From: Bordetella parapertussis
GTDB taxonomy: Bacteria > Pseudomonadota > Gammaproteobacteria > Burkholderiales > SG8-41
Length of the DNA stretch: 52,388 nucleotides
Direction of reading: 5' to 3'
Assembly: GCA_945885345.1 (NCBI GenBank)
Contig: CAMCYP010000025.1
Span: forward strand, 1-52,388
Shown in pieces: positions 41,698-51,021 of this stretch. Positions within the stretch are counted from its first letter, which is position 1, and each line of letters starts with the position of its first letter. The position numbers were made by a program, and so were the translations under genes. The notes beneath the pieces were generated by a model, which saw nothing but the letters and a program-made list of their open reading frames with translations, made no database searches and had not been told where the DNA came from.

Positions 41698-42459
41698 ATG
41701 GATTTACCCGTCAACGCGTTCAAAAAAACCATCAAGGCCGGCAAACCGCAGATCGGCATCTGGTCGAGCCTGTGCAGCCCCATTGCTGCTGAAGTGCTGG
41801 CTGATGCCGGCTTCGACTGGGTACTGCTCGACACCGAGCATTCGCCGAATGAACTGCCGATCGTGCAGAACCAGCTTGATGCGATGCTCGCCGGCACTAC
41901 AGAACCCATTGTGCGCCCGGCATGGAATGACACGGTGTTGATCAAGCGTTATCTCGACGTTGGCGCACGTACCTTGCTGATTCCTTATGTGCAGAACGTC
42001 GAAGAAGCGAAACGTGCGGTGGCCGCAACGCGTTATCCGCCGCAGGGTGTGCGCGGGGTGTCGGGTTGCACGCGCGCCAACCGCTATGGCCGGGTCAAGG
42101 ATTATTTCAAGCGCGTGCATGACGAGATGTGTGTGCTGGTGCAGGTCGAGACGCTGTCTGCGATGAAACAGATCGAGGCGATTGCCGCGGTCGAAGGTGT
42201 CGATGGAGTCTTCATCGGACCGAATGATCTGGCTGCCGACATGGGTTATCTCGGCAACTGGCAGCATCCGGAAGTGTGGAAGGTCATGGAAGACGCGGCG
42301 AAGCGCATCACCAAAGCCGGCAAGGCGCCGGGCATCCTCGTCGGTGAGGCTGATGGTCAGCGCTGCCTCGACATGGGTTATCTGTTTGTCGCCGTGGGTT
42401 CGGACCTGGTGATGCTGGCGCGCGGCAGCGAGGCGCTGGCGGCGAAATTCAAGAAGTAA
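41698..42459 (+). CDS. HpcH/HpaI family aldolase
   Basis: A 253-residue class II pyruvate aldolase. The active-site residues are His48 in DTEHSP, Arg73 in IVRPAW, and the metal ligands Glu151 in QVET and Asp177 in GPNDLAAD. It cleaves a 2-keto-3-deoxy or 4-hydroxy-2-oxo acid into pyruvate and an aldehyde. GGGAG precedes the ATG. Downstream of the pentonate-type dehydratase, a natural substrate would be 2-keto-3-deoxypentonate, giving pyruvate and glycolaldehyde. That pairing is inferred from context. Confidence 0.9.
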   Translation: MDLPVNAFKKTIKAGKPQIGIWSSLCSPIAAEVLADAGFDWVLLDTEHSPNELPIVQNQLDAMLAGTTEPIVRPAWNDTVLIKRYLDVGARTLLIPYVQNVEEAKRAVAATRYPPQGVRGVSGCTRANRYGRVKDYFKRVHDEMCVLVQVETLSAMKQIEAIAAVEGVDGVFIGPNDLAADMGYLGNWQHPEVWKVMEDAAKRITKAGKAPGILVGEADGQRCLDMGYLFVAVGSDLVMLARGSEALAAKFKK

Positions 42460-42485
42460 AAATATCAATAAAAACAAATACTTAA
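42458..42485 (+). repeat. Copy of an AT-rich dispersed motif
   Basis: AAAAATATCAATAAAAACAA matches the reverse complement of the copy at 30230 over 20 bases. It begins at the stop codon of the aldolase gene and lies before the transporter gene on the same strand. Confidence 0.6.
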
Positions 42486-42519
42486 TAAGATATTCGAGCG
42501 TAACCGCCGTCCTCCTATT

Positions 42520-43902
42520 GTGATGCCCAGACTCGCAACGCTGCTGACCGCGCTGATTTTCAGTGCGGCGGTGGCGATTTATTTTGTGCCGCCGCCCGCT
42601 GGTGTCACGGCCAATGTGATGCACGCCGGTGCACTGCTGGTGCTGGTGATGGGTCTGTGGGCGATCGGTTCACTGCCGGAATATTTTGTGGCACTGATAT
42701 TTTTCACGCTGGCGATCCTGCTGCAGGTGGCTGCCCCCACGGTCATTTTTTCCGGTTTCGCATCGGGTACGCTGTGGTTGGTGCTGGGCGGCCTGGTGAT
42801 TGCCGAGGCAGTGCGCTCAACCGGATTGGGTGAACGTATCGCGCGTCTTGCCCTTGGCACGCAGACGCTCAGTTACCGGAAACTGGTCACGGCATCGGTG
42901 CTGGTGTCGCTGGCACTGTCGTTTCTGATGCCGGCAACCGTCGCGCGCATTCTGCTGCTGGTGCCGATCATGGCTGCGGTGTCCGAGCGTCATGGATTCA
43001 CGCGCGGCAGCATGGGTTACACCGGCGTGATGCTGGCAACCATACTCGCCACCTTTCAGTGTGGTACAGCGATCCTTCCCGCCAATGCGCCGAACCTGGT
43101 CCTGGCCGGTGCCGCGGAGACGCTGTATGGCGTGCAGCTGATTTACGCCGAATACCTGTGGGCGCAATTTCCGGTGATGGGTCTGCTCAAGGGCTGGCTG
43201 ATCATCATCATGGTGTGCCGGTTGTGCCCGGCCGAAACGCGGATGGGAGCGGCAGCGGAGGAACTGCCGCCAATGAGCGCCGAGGAAAAACGGCTGGCAG
43301 TGATCGTGTTTGCGTCGCTGGCACTGTGGGCCACTGATTTTCTGCACGGCATCCGCCCCGGCTGGATCGCGCTGGCGGCAGCGGTGATCGCGATGATGCC
43401 GCGTGTCGGCGCGGTGCCGGTGAGCATCTTCCAGGAACGTGTACGCTTCGGCACTTTTTTCTACATCGGTGGCATCCTCGGCCTCGGCGCGATGATGATC
43501 GAGACGGGTCTGAGCGTCGCCATCGGCAACGCGGTACTCGGACTGTTCCGGCTCGAACCCGGCGCGGATGTCGCCAACTTCGCAGTGCTGAGCCTGCTGT
43601 CGACCTTCGCCGGGCTGATCACCACCAACCCGTCGCAACCCGCGCTGATGGCGCCGCTGGCCGGGCATTTTGCCGAGGCCACGGGCTGGCCGCTGAAAAC
43701 CGCGCTGATGACATCGGCCATCGGTTTTTCCACGGTAATCCTGCCCTATCAGGTGCCGCCGGTGGTGGTCGGCCTGCAGCTCGCGCAGTTGTCGGTGCAG
43801 ACCGCCATGCGTGTCACCGTGCCGCTGGCGGCGATCAGCATCGTGGCGCTGATTCCGCTCAATTATGTCTGGTGGCGGGTGATCGGATATTTTGGCAACT
43901 GA
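42520..43902 (+). CDS. SLC13/DASS-type anion transporter
   Basis: A 460-residue inner-membrane protein with about eleven or twelve helices and two similar halves. Family-like signatures are LVLGGLVIAEAVRSTGLGERIA and LATFQCGTAILPANAPNLVLAG in the first half, with TFAGLITTNPSQPALMAPL in the second. This suits sodium- or proton-coupled import of dicarboxylates or other organic anions. The start is a GTG at 42520 or the ATG right after it, with no good ribosome binding site. It probably imports the substrate for the dehydratase/aldolase pair upstream. An 11-bp tandem repeat spans its stop codon. Confidence 0.82.
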   Translation: MMPRLATLLTALIFSAAVAIYFVPPPAGVTANVMHAGALLVLVMGLWAIGSLPEYFVALIFFTLAILLQVAAPTVIFSGFASGTLWLVLGGLVIAEAVRSTGLGERIARLALGTQTLSYRKLVTASVLVSLALSFLMPATVARILLLVPIMAAVSERHGFTRGSMGYTGVMLATILATFQCGTAILPANAPNLVLAGAAETLYGVQLIYAEYLWAQFPVMGLLKGWLIIIMVCRLCPAETRMGAAAEELPPMSAEEKRLAVIVFASLALWATDFLHGIRPGWIALAAAVIAMMPRVGAVPVSIFQERVRFGTFFYIGGILGLGAMMIETGLSVAIGNAVLGLFRLEPGADVANFAVLSLLSTFAGLITTNPSQPALMAPLAGHFAEATGWPLKTALMTSAIGFSTVILPYQVPPVVVGLQLAQLSVQTAMRVTVPLAAISIVALIPLNYVWWRVIGYFGN

Positions 43903-43925
43903 GTGGCAACTGAGTGGCAACTGAG
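43893..43925. repeat. 11-bp tandem repeat across a stop codon
   Basis: Three exact copies of TGGCAACTGAG. The TGA in the first copy is the stop of the transporter gene; the other two copies form most of the gap to the next gene. Because 11 is not a multiple of three, a change in copy number upstream of the stop would still keep termination. Confidence 0.85.
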
Positions 43926-43948
43926 TGGGCTACCGGATCGGAGCTTGA

Positions 43949-45070
43949 ATGACATCGAAATTGTTTACGCCGCTGCAGATCGGCAATCACACGCTGCCCA
44001 ACCGCATCACCGTGGCACCGATGTGCCAGTACAGCGCCATCGACGGCTCGATGACCGACTGGCACCTGATGCATCTCGGTTCGCTGGCGATTTCCGGCGC
44101 ATCCATGCTGGTGATCGAAGCGACCGGCGTCACGCCGGCGGGGCGCATCACGCCGTATTGCGTGGGCCTTTATTCCGACGCCAATGAGGCTGCGATGAAG
44201 CGTGTCGCGGATTACGTGCGCGGCATTTCGCCCATCTTGCTTGGTGTGCAGATCGGCCATGCTGGACGCAAAGCGTCGACGCATCGTCCTTGGCAGGGCC
44301 ACGGCTTCCTGAAGCCGGAGGAAGGCGCGTGGACCACGCTGGCGCCTTCGGCCGTACCACTGGCCGCCGGCTGGCCTGCACCGCAGGCGATGAGCAAGGC
44401 GGAGATGCAGCAACTGACGCAGGCGTTTGTGCAGTCCGCAAAACGCGCGACGCGCATCGGTCTTGATTTCATCGAAATCCATTCGACGCACGGTTACCTG
44501 CTGTCGGAGTTCCTGTCGCCGCTGGCGAACAAACGCGGCGATGAATACGGCGGCAGTCTGGAAAACCGCATGCGTTATCCGCTGGAAGTCTTCCGTGCGG
44601 TGCGCGCAGCTTTTCCCGCGGAGCGGGCAGTGGGCGCAAAAATTTCCGGCAGTGATTTCGCCGAAGGCGGTTTCACGCCCGACGAAGCTGTGGTTTATGC
44701 CCGTGCGTTAAAGGCAGAAGGCTGCACCTATGTCACGGTTTCGGGCGGCGGCTTGGTGCTCGATGCGAAGATTCCTGTCGGCCCCGGCTACCAGGTGCCT
44801 TTTGCCGAGCGCGTCAAAAAGGAATGCGGCATTACCACCGGCGCGGTCGGGATGATCACCGATCCGCAGCAGGCCGAAGCGATCATTGCCAATGGCCAGG
44901 CCGATTTCATTTCGCTGGCGCGGGCCATGCTGTTCAACCCGCGCTGGCCGCAGCATGCAGCCGTCAGTCTTGGTGTTGAATTGTCTTATGTACCGCAATA
45001 CGAGCGTGCAGCCCCCGGGCTCTGGCGGCCGGGTCGGACGCTGGGGAAAATCGTCCAGGGACAGGAATAA
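43949..45070 (+). CDS. Old yellow enzyme family oxidoreductase, YqjM-like
   Basis: A 373-residue FMN enzyme of the YqjM-like (thermophilic-type) OYE class. Cys26 and Tyr28 in APMCQYS take the positions used by YqjM to tune the flavin. The substrate-binding pair is expected in IGHAGRK and the motif HSTHGYLLSEFLSPL, and the phosphate-binding end in GMITDPQQAE and ISLARAML. It reduces activated C=C bonds with NAD(P)H. The gene follows the anion transporter and may act on an unsaturated acid from the pathway, but such enzymes are often broad in substrate. Confidence 0.9.
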   Translation: MTSKLFTPLQIGNHTLPNRITVAPMCQYSAIDGSMTDWHLMHLGSLAISGASMLVIEATGVTPAGRITPYCVGLYSDANEAAMKRVADYVRGISPILLGVQIGHAGRKASTHRPWQGHGFLKPEEGAWTTLAPSAVPLAAGWPAPQAMSKAEMQQLTQAFVQSAKRATRIGLDFIEIHSTHGYLLSEFLSPLANKRGDEYGGSLENRMRYPLEVFRAVRAAFPAERAVGAKISGSDFAEGGFTPDEAVVYARALKAEGCTYVTVSGGGLVLDAKIPVGPGYQVPFAERVKKECGITTGAVGMITDPQQAEAIIANGQADFISLARAMLFNPRWPQHAAVSLGVELSYVPQYERAAPGLWRPGRTLGKIVQGQE

Positions 45071-45093
45071 CCGCGGCTGCAGGGCGCGCGACT

Positions 45094-45099
45094 TATAAT
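45094..45099 (+). promoter_or_regulatory. -10 element close to the YgiQ start
   Basis: A perfect TATAAT. An ATG overlaps its last bases (45098) and the next in-frame ATG is 45107. Transcription from here would start at about 45106, leaving almost no leader. Confidence 0.5.
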
Positions 45100-45106
45100 G
45101 CGCCCC

Positions 45107-47296
45107 ATGCAAGCCGTCACCGCCAGCCCGAAAGATATTTTCAGCCACCGCAAGTACTGGGCGGCGCGCTTCGGTACGGCCCCGTTCCTGCCGATGTCGC
45201 GTGCCGAGATGGACCAGCTCGGCTGGGAAGAGTGCGACATCATCCTGGTCACCGGTGATGCCTATGTCGATCATCCCAGTTTCGGCATGGCGATCGTCGG
45301 CCGGCTGCTGGAGGCGCAGGGTTTCCGCGTCGGCATCATTGCCCAGCCGGACTGGCACAGTGTTGATGCCTTCCGCGCACTGGGGCGGCCCAAGCTGTTT
45401 TTCGGTGTGACCGCCGGCAACATGGATTCGATGGTCAACCGTTACACGGCTGACCGCCGCTTGCGCAGTGATGACGCCTATACGCCGAATGCCGAGCCGG
45501 CGAAACGTCCCGATCGGTCGGTAATTGTTTACAGTCAGCGCGCGCGTGAAGCCTATTCCGATGTGCCCATCGTCATCGGTGGCATCGAGGCGAGTCTCAG
45601 GCGCATCGCGCATTTTGATTACTGGTCGGAGAAGGTGCGGCGTTCGGTGCTGATCGACGCCAAGGCCGACATCCTGGTTTACGGAAACGCTGAACGTGCG
45701 ATCGTGGATATTGCGCATCGCCTCGCGGCGCGCGCGACCATCGACAGCATTACCGACATCCGTGGCACCGCCTATGTGCGCGCGGCGACTCCGACGGACT
45801 GGATCGAAATCGATTCGACGCGCATCGACATGCCGGGGCCGTTGAATCCGCCAGTGGATCCGTATGCGATGGAAGCCGATATGGCGAAAAATGCGCCCAC
45901 CGCAGGGGGTGCGCAAGTCGTACATTTCATCCGCGAAGTCAAAAATATTGACCGCGCGCGCAGCGTGATCCGCATGCCGGCATACGAAACCGTGGCGCAG
46001 GATCCGGTGCTGTACGCGCATGCGTCGCGCATCCTGCATGTGGAGTCGAATCCCGGCAACGCGCGTGCCTTGGTACAGCGCCACGGTGACCGCGAAGTGT
46101 GGATCAATCCGCCGCCGATTCCGCTGACCATGAAGGAAATGGATGCCTTGTACGAATTGCCGTACGCGCGGGTGCAGCACCCCTCGTACGGCAGGGCGAA
46201 AATTCCCGCCTACGAGATGATCCGTTTTTCGGTGACCATCCAGCGCGGCTGTTTTGGCGGCTGCACCTTCTGTTCGATCACCGAACACGAAGGCCGCATC
46301 ATCCAGAACCGTTCGGAAGATTCGATCATCCGCGAAGTCGAGCATATCCGTGATACGTCCCCGGGATTTACCGGCGTGATTTCGGATCTTGGCGGGCCGA
46401 CGGCGAACATGTACCGGCTGGCCTGCAAGAGCAAGGAAATCGAATCCGCGTGCCGGCGGCCGTCCTGCGTGTATCCGGGCGTGTGCCCGAACCTGAATAC
46501 CGATCACGCGCCGCTGATTCATCTGTATCGCCGGGCCCGTGCGCTGCCCGGCATCAAGAAAATACTGATCGGCTCCGGTGTGCGTTATGACCTTGCAGTC
46601 GAATCGCCGGATTACGTGAAAGAACTGGCGCAGCACCACGTCGGCGGTTACCTGAAAATCGCGCCGGAAGCGATCGGCGAGGGGCCGCTGTCAAAAATGA
46701 TGAAGCCCGGCGTCGGCACCTATTACAAATTCAAGGAACTGTTCGACAAGTATTCGCGCGAAGCCGGCAAGGAGCAGTACCTGATTCCGTATTTCATCGC
46801 CGCGCATCCGGGGACCACCGACCAGGACATGCTGGAGCTGGCGTTGTGGCTGAAGCAGAACGGCTTCCGTGCCGACCAGGTGCAGGCTTTCCTGCCGTCA
46901 CCGATGGCGACCGCGACGGCGATGTACCACTCGGGGAAAAATCCGCTGCGCAAGGTCACCCGCGACAGCGAGGACGTGATCATTCCCAAGGGATTGCGGG
47001 TGCGCCGGCTGCACAAGGCGCTGCTGCGTTACCACGATGCCGAGAACTGGCCCCTGCTGCGCGATGCCCTGCGGCGCATGGGCCGGCGCGATCTGATCGG
47101 CAGCGGCAAACACCAGCTGGTGCCGACCTTCCAGCCGGCGGGCACGGGACTCAAGCCGGAGGGCGCGCGCAAGCCGAGCAAGTACCAGTCATTCCGCACC
47201 CAGCACACGGGATTGCCGCCGGCACCGGTGGCACGCGATCGCAAGGCCCCGGCGGCAAAAGCCAAACGACCGGCGCGCGCGGCCAAATCCCGCTAG
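45107..47296 (+). CDS. YgiQ family radical SAM protein
   Basis: A 729-residue protein of the YgiQ family. An N-terminal domain (to about 350) precedes a radical SAM core whose [4Fe-4S] cysteines are Cys382, Cys386 and Cys389 in [10 protein letters not shown]. The C-terminus is basic and Ala/Lys/Pro-rich. The reaction is not known for the family. The start at 45107 is chosen because the ATG at 45098 is inside the TATAAT box; conserved sequence begins soon after ([26 protein letters not shown]). That would make the mRNA leaderless or nearly so. It appears to be transcribed alone. Confidence 0.92.
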   Translation: MQAVTASPKDIFSHRKYWAARFGTAPFLPMSRAEMDQLGWEECDIILVTGDAYVDHPSFGMAIVGRLLEAQGFRVGIIAQPDWHSVDAFRALGRPKLFFGVTAGNMDSMVNRYTADRRLRSDDAYTPNAEPAKRPDRSVIVYSQRAREAYSDVPIVIGGIEASLRRIAHFDYWSEKVRRSVLIDAKADILVYGNAERAIVDIAHRLAARATIDSITDIRGTAYVRAATPTDWIEIDSTRIDMPGPLNPPVDPYAMEADMAKNAPTAGGAQVVHFIREVKNIDRARSVIRMPAYETVAQDPVLYAHASRILHVESNPGNARALVQRHGDREVWINPPPIPLTMKEMDALYELPYARVQHPSYGRAKIPAYEMIRFSVTIQRGCFGGCTFCSITEHEGRIIQNRSEDSIIREVEHIRDTSPGFTGVISDLGGPTANMYRLACKSKEIESACRRPSCVYPGVCPNLNTDHAPLIHLYRRARALPGIKKILIGSGVRYDLAVESPDYVKELAQHHVGGYLKIAPEAIGEGPLSKMMKPGVGTYYKFKELFDKYSREAGKEQYLIPYFIAAHPGTTDQDMLELALWLKQNGFRADQVQAFLPSPMATATAMYHSGKNPLRKVTRDSEDVIIPKGLRVRRLHKALLRYHDAENWPLLRDALRRMGRRDLIGSGKHQLVPTFQPAGTGLKPEGARKPSKYQSFRTQHTGLPPAPVARDRKAPAAKAKRPARAAKSR

Positions 47297-47307
47297 GTAG
47301 TTTTTAA

Positions 47308-48009
47308 CTAAGCGGTTTCCAGCGCAGTATTGCGGCGGCGCATCGTGTCCATCGTGGTCACCACCAGCATGTCGAGCATGCAGTAAAAGGTGCCGGCGGC
47401 CAGCGGCGGATTCATCGTGGTCCAGCCGGTTACCGGCACATCGTGCAGCCAGACCCAGTTGCCGACCGCAGTGCCGTAGATTTCCAGGCCCAGCGACAGC
47501 ATGAACATCACTGCGTACAGCTTGCGGCCGTTGCTGAACACCATGCACAGCACCAGCAGCGAATAAAGGATCAGGCCCATGGTGTCGGCGCCGATCCACG
47601 CCAGCGCAATCACCGGCGGTGCTGCGGCCACTGGCACCGCCCAGATGATCGAATCGGGCATGCGTTTGCAGATCGCCACGCCGAGCACGAACACCAGCGC
47701 ATGCGCCGGCGGCACGAACAGCGGAATGTTGTGCAGCCTGTATTCGTACAGCCCCCAGCCCAGCGACAGGAAAATTTCACCAGCGGTGGCGTAGGCCACG
47801 CACAGCATCATGCTGCTGCGTGTTTCCGGCGTGGAATGCGCCAGCCAGTACAGCAACATCGTCCAGGTCACGAGGCTGACGGCATGCTGGCCCCACACGG
47901 GCACATGCTGATCAACGAGCAGGCCGATGGTGATCAGGGCGACGATGGTCCATGCCGGCGCGGGGGAGCTAGCCGTGGTGTTGAGCGTGGGCAGTGTGGC
48001 GGAATTCAT
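47308..48009 (-). CDS. Hypothetical polytopic membrane protein
   Basis: A 233-residue inner-membrane protein with about seven hydrophobic segments and no family I can name. It has several Trp and His residues near helix ends (GNWVWLHDVPVTGW, LFVPPAHALVF). The start at 48009 is the only Met that gives a compact membrane protein; the open frame upstream is soluble and overlaps the crotonase gene. There is no good ribosome binding site. It converges with the YgiQ gene and follows the crotonase gene on the same strand across an AT-rich gap. Confidence 0.7.
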   Translation of the reverse strand: MNSATLPTLNTTASSPAPAWTIVALITIGLLVDQHVPVWGQHAVSLVTWTMLLYWLAHSTPETRSSMMLCVAYATAGEIFLSLGWGLYEYRLHNIPLFVPPAHALVFVLGVAICKRMPDSIIWAVPVAAAPPVIALAWIGADTMGLILYSLLVLCMVFSNGRKLYAVMFMLSLGLEIYGTAVGNWVWLHDVPVTGWTTMNPPLAAGTFYCMLDMLVVTTMDTMRRRNTALETA

Positions 48010-48038
48010 TAATAATATTTTGTTTCTGTTGACTATTT
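48010..48038 (-). repeat. Possible copy of an AT-rich dispersed motif
   Basis: The plus strand reads TAATATTTTGTTTCTGTTG, then ACTATTTT. It resembles the copies at 30230 and 51749 with several changes. It lies between the crotonase stop and the membrane protein start, both on the minus strand, and overlaps the end of the crotonase gene. Confidence 0.35.
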
Positions 48039-48773
48039 TCCGCTGAATTTGGCTTTGCGTTTTTCCTTGAAACTGGCAATGCCTTCTTTCGCGTCGGCGC
48101 TCTGGCGGATGCGCTGGATTGCCGCGCGACCCTGCGCAGCGAGTTCCGACGGCCCTTTGGGAATGATGCGACCGACGTAATCGCGCAATACCGACAATAC
48201 CAGCGGCGCATTGTCGGCGAGCTGGCGCGCCCACACCAGTGCGGCGTCGAGTTGCGCGCCGGGTTTGACCAGTTGATTGACCAGGCCGACCTGGTACATG
48301 CGCTCGGCGGTGATTTCGTTGCCGACCAGCATCAGTTCCATCGCGACCTTGTGCGGGATGCGCGCGGCGAGTCCGGCGATGGCGGCACCGGTGAAACCGA
48401 CCTTGGCTTCAGGAAACATGAATTTCGCGTCATCTGCGGCGATGCACAGATCACACATCTGCACGATGACCACGCCGCCGCCAACCACCCAGCCGCCGAC
48501 CGCGGCGATCAGTGGTTTTTGCATCATCACGCCGATATTGGGCACGCAGCCGGGGAAATCCTCAGGCGGCCCCTTGATATCGGCGCCGCCGGTGAAATGC
48601 GCACCGGCATGGGTCAGCACACCGGCACGATCGTCGCTGTCGTTCAGGCGTTCGAGTGCTGCGCGTAACTGTGCCGCGACCTCGTTGTTGATGGCGTTGC
48701 GTTTTTCGGGACGGTTCAGCGTGATGATGGCGACGCCGTCGCGGGATTCGTACGTGACTACGGATGTGCTCAT
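48033..48773 (-). CDS. Enoyl-CoA hydratase/isomerase family protein
   Basis: A 246-residue crotonase-fold enzyme acting on an acyl-CoA. The oxyanion-hole region HFTGGADIKG and the segment GGWVVGGGVVIVQMCDLCIAAD are clear. Of the two glutamates of true hydratases, the first is replaced by Val102 (GGGVV), while Glu122 (FPEAKVG) is kept. This suggests isomerase, hydrolase or another crotonase activity rather than simple hydration. AGGAGACC before ATG 48773 fixes the start. It lies 16 bases after the NDP-forming synthetase, so the two form an operon. Confidence 0.88.
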   Translation of the reverse strand: MSTSVVTYESRDGVAIITLNRPEKRNAINNEVAAQLRAALERLNDSDDRAGVLTHAGAHFTGGADIKGPPEDFPGCVPNIGVMMQKPLIAAVGGWVVGGGVVIVQMCDLCIAADDAKFMFPEAKVGFTGAAIAGLAARIPHKVAMELMLVGNEITAERMYQVGLVNQLVKPGAQLDAALVWARQLADNAPLVLSVLRDYVGRIIPKGPSELAAQGRAAIQRIRQSADAKEGIASFKEKRKAKFSGK

Positions 48774-48789
48774 GAAGGTCTCCTGGAAT

Positions 48790-50916
48790 TTATGCGGTTG
48801 CTGCGGCGAGTGTGGCACGCGCGTCGAGTGCGATGACGCCGGCGCCGCTGTCGCGCACCAGCAGCGGATTGATGTCGAGCTCAGTGAGGCGCGGGCCCAG
48901 CGCGGCAGCCAGTTCGCTTAATTTTGCAATCGTGTCAGCGAGCGCGGTGATGTCTGCGGCAGGTCGGCCACGTGCGCCGGCGAGTACTGACGCGATGCGC
49001 AGACCTGCGATCAGCCGTTGTGCGTGGGCCGGCGAGATTGGCGCCACCGCCATCTGTATATCGCCGAGAATTTCCACCAGTACGCCGCCACTGCCCATGA
49101 TCACCACCGGACCAAACTGCGCATCCCAGCGGCAGCCGACGATGAGTTCGGTACCGCCGCGGATCATCGGCTGCACCACGCAACCGGCCAGCGTGGCGCC
49201 GGGCAGCTGCGCGGCCAGGCCGTTTTGAATTTCGCGCCATGCCGCGCGCAGTCCGTCAGCGTCGGTGATGTCGAGTTTGACCGCGCCGGCTTCGCTTTTG
49301 TGGACGAGATCGCGGCAGACGCCTTTCAATACCACCGGGTAGCCAATGGCTTGCGCCTGTTCGATTGCAGCGGCGGGAGTGAGTGCCAGTACATCGTTCG
49401 TGGTGTGGATGCCACCGGCGCGCAGCATGGCTTTGGCTTCGGGCTCGGTCAGCCGGCCGTCGGGCAATGTCGCCGCATACGCGCGTACGGTTGCTGCAAA
49501 GCTTGATGGTGATGCGGGTGGTGGCGGATCGCGCAGCGCTGCTCCGTAATCCATGGCGGCGCACAGCACGCGCAGCGTGTCATCGAGCCGGTTGGTATAA
49601 GGACAGGCGATTTCTTTCAGTGCCTGGCGCGCGCCGTCGACCAGTGTGCCGGGTGTGAGCAGGATTGCGGTGGGCTTGCCGCCGGCCAGCGCGGCGCGCC
49701 CCCACTGCCGCACCTTGTCTTCGAGTTGCGGCGTGGTGGCGACGGCAATCAGGATGGCACCTACCTCAGGATCTTTTGCCAGCAGTTCGTACGCCGTCAG
49801 CGCGCTGTCGAGGCCGCTCGCCCGCGGCAGACCACCGACATCCAGCGGATTGATGGTGCGGCCGGGGGGCAGCAGCTTTCGCAGTTCGGTGGCAGTTTCT
49901 GCACCGGGCTCTGCCAGCATGAGGCCGGTGGCAATAACGCGGTCGCCGGTCACGGCGACGGTGCCGCCCGAGGGTGACATCACGGCAACGGTGGATAAGG
50001 CCGGTGCGCCGAAGCGGATCAGGAAATCCGCGCAGTAGATCAATGCTTCCGGATCGTCGAGCAGGCACACGGCGTAATCGCGGCAGGCAGCTTCCCAAAC
50101 CGCATACGAACCGGCGAGGCTGGCAGTGTGCGACTGAGTGACTTGCCGCCCGGCGGCGCTGCGCCCGGCCTTGACTGCGAGTATCGGTTTCCCGGCAGTG
50201 CGTGCGCGGCGCGCGAGTTCGAGAAAACGCGTGCCGTTTTTCAGGCCTTCGATATAGAGGCAGATGGCGCGTGTGGTGTCGTCTTCGATGAAATATTCAA
50301 TCAGGTCGCAGAGTTCGACATCGGCCTGGTTGCCGACGGTTGCGGCGACGCTGAAGCCGGTGCCGAGGTCCTGTGCATGCGAAATCAGAGAGGCCATCAG
50401 TGAACCGCTCTGGCTGGCGAGGCCGATTGCGCCACGCGGCATCGGTTCCACCGCCAGGGCCACCGAGGATGTCAACGCCAGTTGCAGCTGCGGGTTGATG
50501 TAGCCGAGGCAGTTGGGGCCGATCAGGCGCATGCCGTGGTTGCGGGCAATCTGCAGCAGTTCATCCTGGCGTGACGCGCCGGCGGCACCGGTTTCGGCGA
50601 AGTCGGCGGTAATGACCACCGCGCCGCGTGCGCCGGCACGGCCGCAATCGTCCAGTGCGGCAGGCAGATGCGCAGCGGGCAGGGCGAGGATGCAGACATC
50701 GACGGGATCGCCGGCGGCAGTGAGTGTGGACACGGCCGGGATGCCGAGCACCTCGGTGGCGCTCGGATGCACGGGCACGATGCGGCCGCGGTAACCGTGT
50801 TTGACGAGGAAGTGCATTACCCGTCCGCCGAATTTGGCGGGGTCGCCCGAGGCGCCGATGACGGCGACGCTGCGCGGGTTGAGGATGGCCCGCAGTGTGG
50901 AAACCGCTGGATTCAT
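48790..50916 (-). CDS. Acyl-CoA synthetase (NDP-forming), second copy
   Basis: A 708-residue fused enzyme of the ADP-forming acyl-CoA ligase family. The CoA-binding domain starts LNPRSVAVIGASGDPAKFGG, the phosphorylated histidine is probably His263 in QSHTASLAGS, and the ATP-grasp part begins at about residue 480 (LTEPEAKAMLRAGGIHTTND). It is the same length as the synthetase at 11349 but only distantly alike, so it is not a recent duplicate. The ATG at 50916 gives the normal N-terminus. It supplies the CoA ester for the crotonase downstream. The acid is unknown. Confidence 0.9.
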   Translation of the reverse strand: MNPAVSTLRAILNPRSVAVIGASGDPAKFGGRVMHFLVKHGYRGRIVPVHPSATEVLGIPAVSTLTAAGDPVDVCILALPAAHLPAALDDCGRAGARGAVVITADFAETGAAGASRQDELLQIARNHGMRLIGPNCLGYINPQLQLALTSSVALAVEPMPRGAIGLASQSGSLMASLISHAQDLGTGFSVAATVGNQADVELCDLIEYFIEDDTTRAICLYIEGLKNGTRFLELARRARTAGKPILAVKAGRSAAGRQVTQSHTASLAGSYAVWEAACRDYAVCLLDDPEALIYCADFLIRFGAPALSTVAVMSPSGGTVAVTGDRVIATGLMLAEPGAETATELRKLLPPGRTINPLDVGGLPRASGLDSALTAYELLAKDPEVGAILIAVATTPQLEDKVRQWGRAALAGGKPTAILLTPGTLVDGARQALKEIACPYTNRLDDTLRVLCAAMDYGAALRDPPPPASPSSFAATVRAYAATLPDGRLTEPEAKAMLRAGGIHTTNDVLALTPAAAIEQAQAIGYPVVLKGVCRDLVHKSEAGAVKLDITDADGLRAAWREIQNGLAAQLPGATLAGCVVQPMIRGGTELIVGCRWDAQFGPVVIMGSGGVLVEILGDIQMAVAPISPAHAQRLIAGLRIASVLAGARGRPAADITALADTIAKLSELAAALGPRLTELDINPLLVRDSGAGVIALDARATLAAATA

Positions 50917-50980
50917 GAGTCGGCTCTCAGCATAACATTGCATTGCCGCGCAGCTTCATCATCTGTCGGCAGGGCAGCCC

Positions 50981-50986
50981 TATAAT
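50981..50986 (+). promoter_or_regulatory. -10 element before the SDR gene
   Basis: TATAAT lies 36 bases before ATG 51022 in the divergent gap with the synthetase gene. The -35 region is not clear. The following CGCC is shared with other TATAAT boxes in this window. Confidence 0.4.
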
Positions 50987-51021
50987 CGCCGCTGCAAAAC
51001 GTAACTCAAGGAGAGCACATT

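Noticed and set aside
44708..46639. A 643-codon open frame on the minus strand
   Set aside because: It is antisense to the OYE and YgiQ genes, whose catalytic residues are intact; the frame has no recognisable domain.
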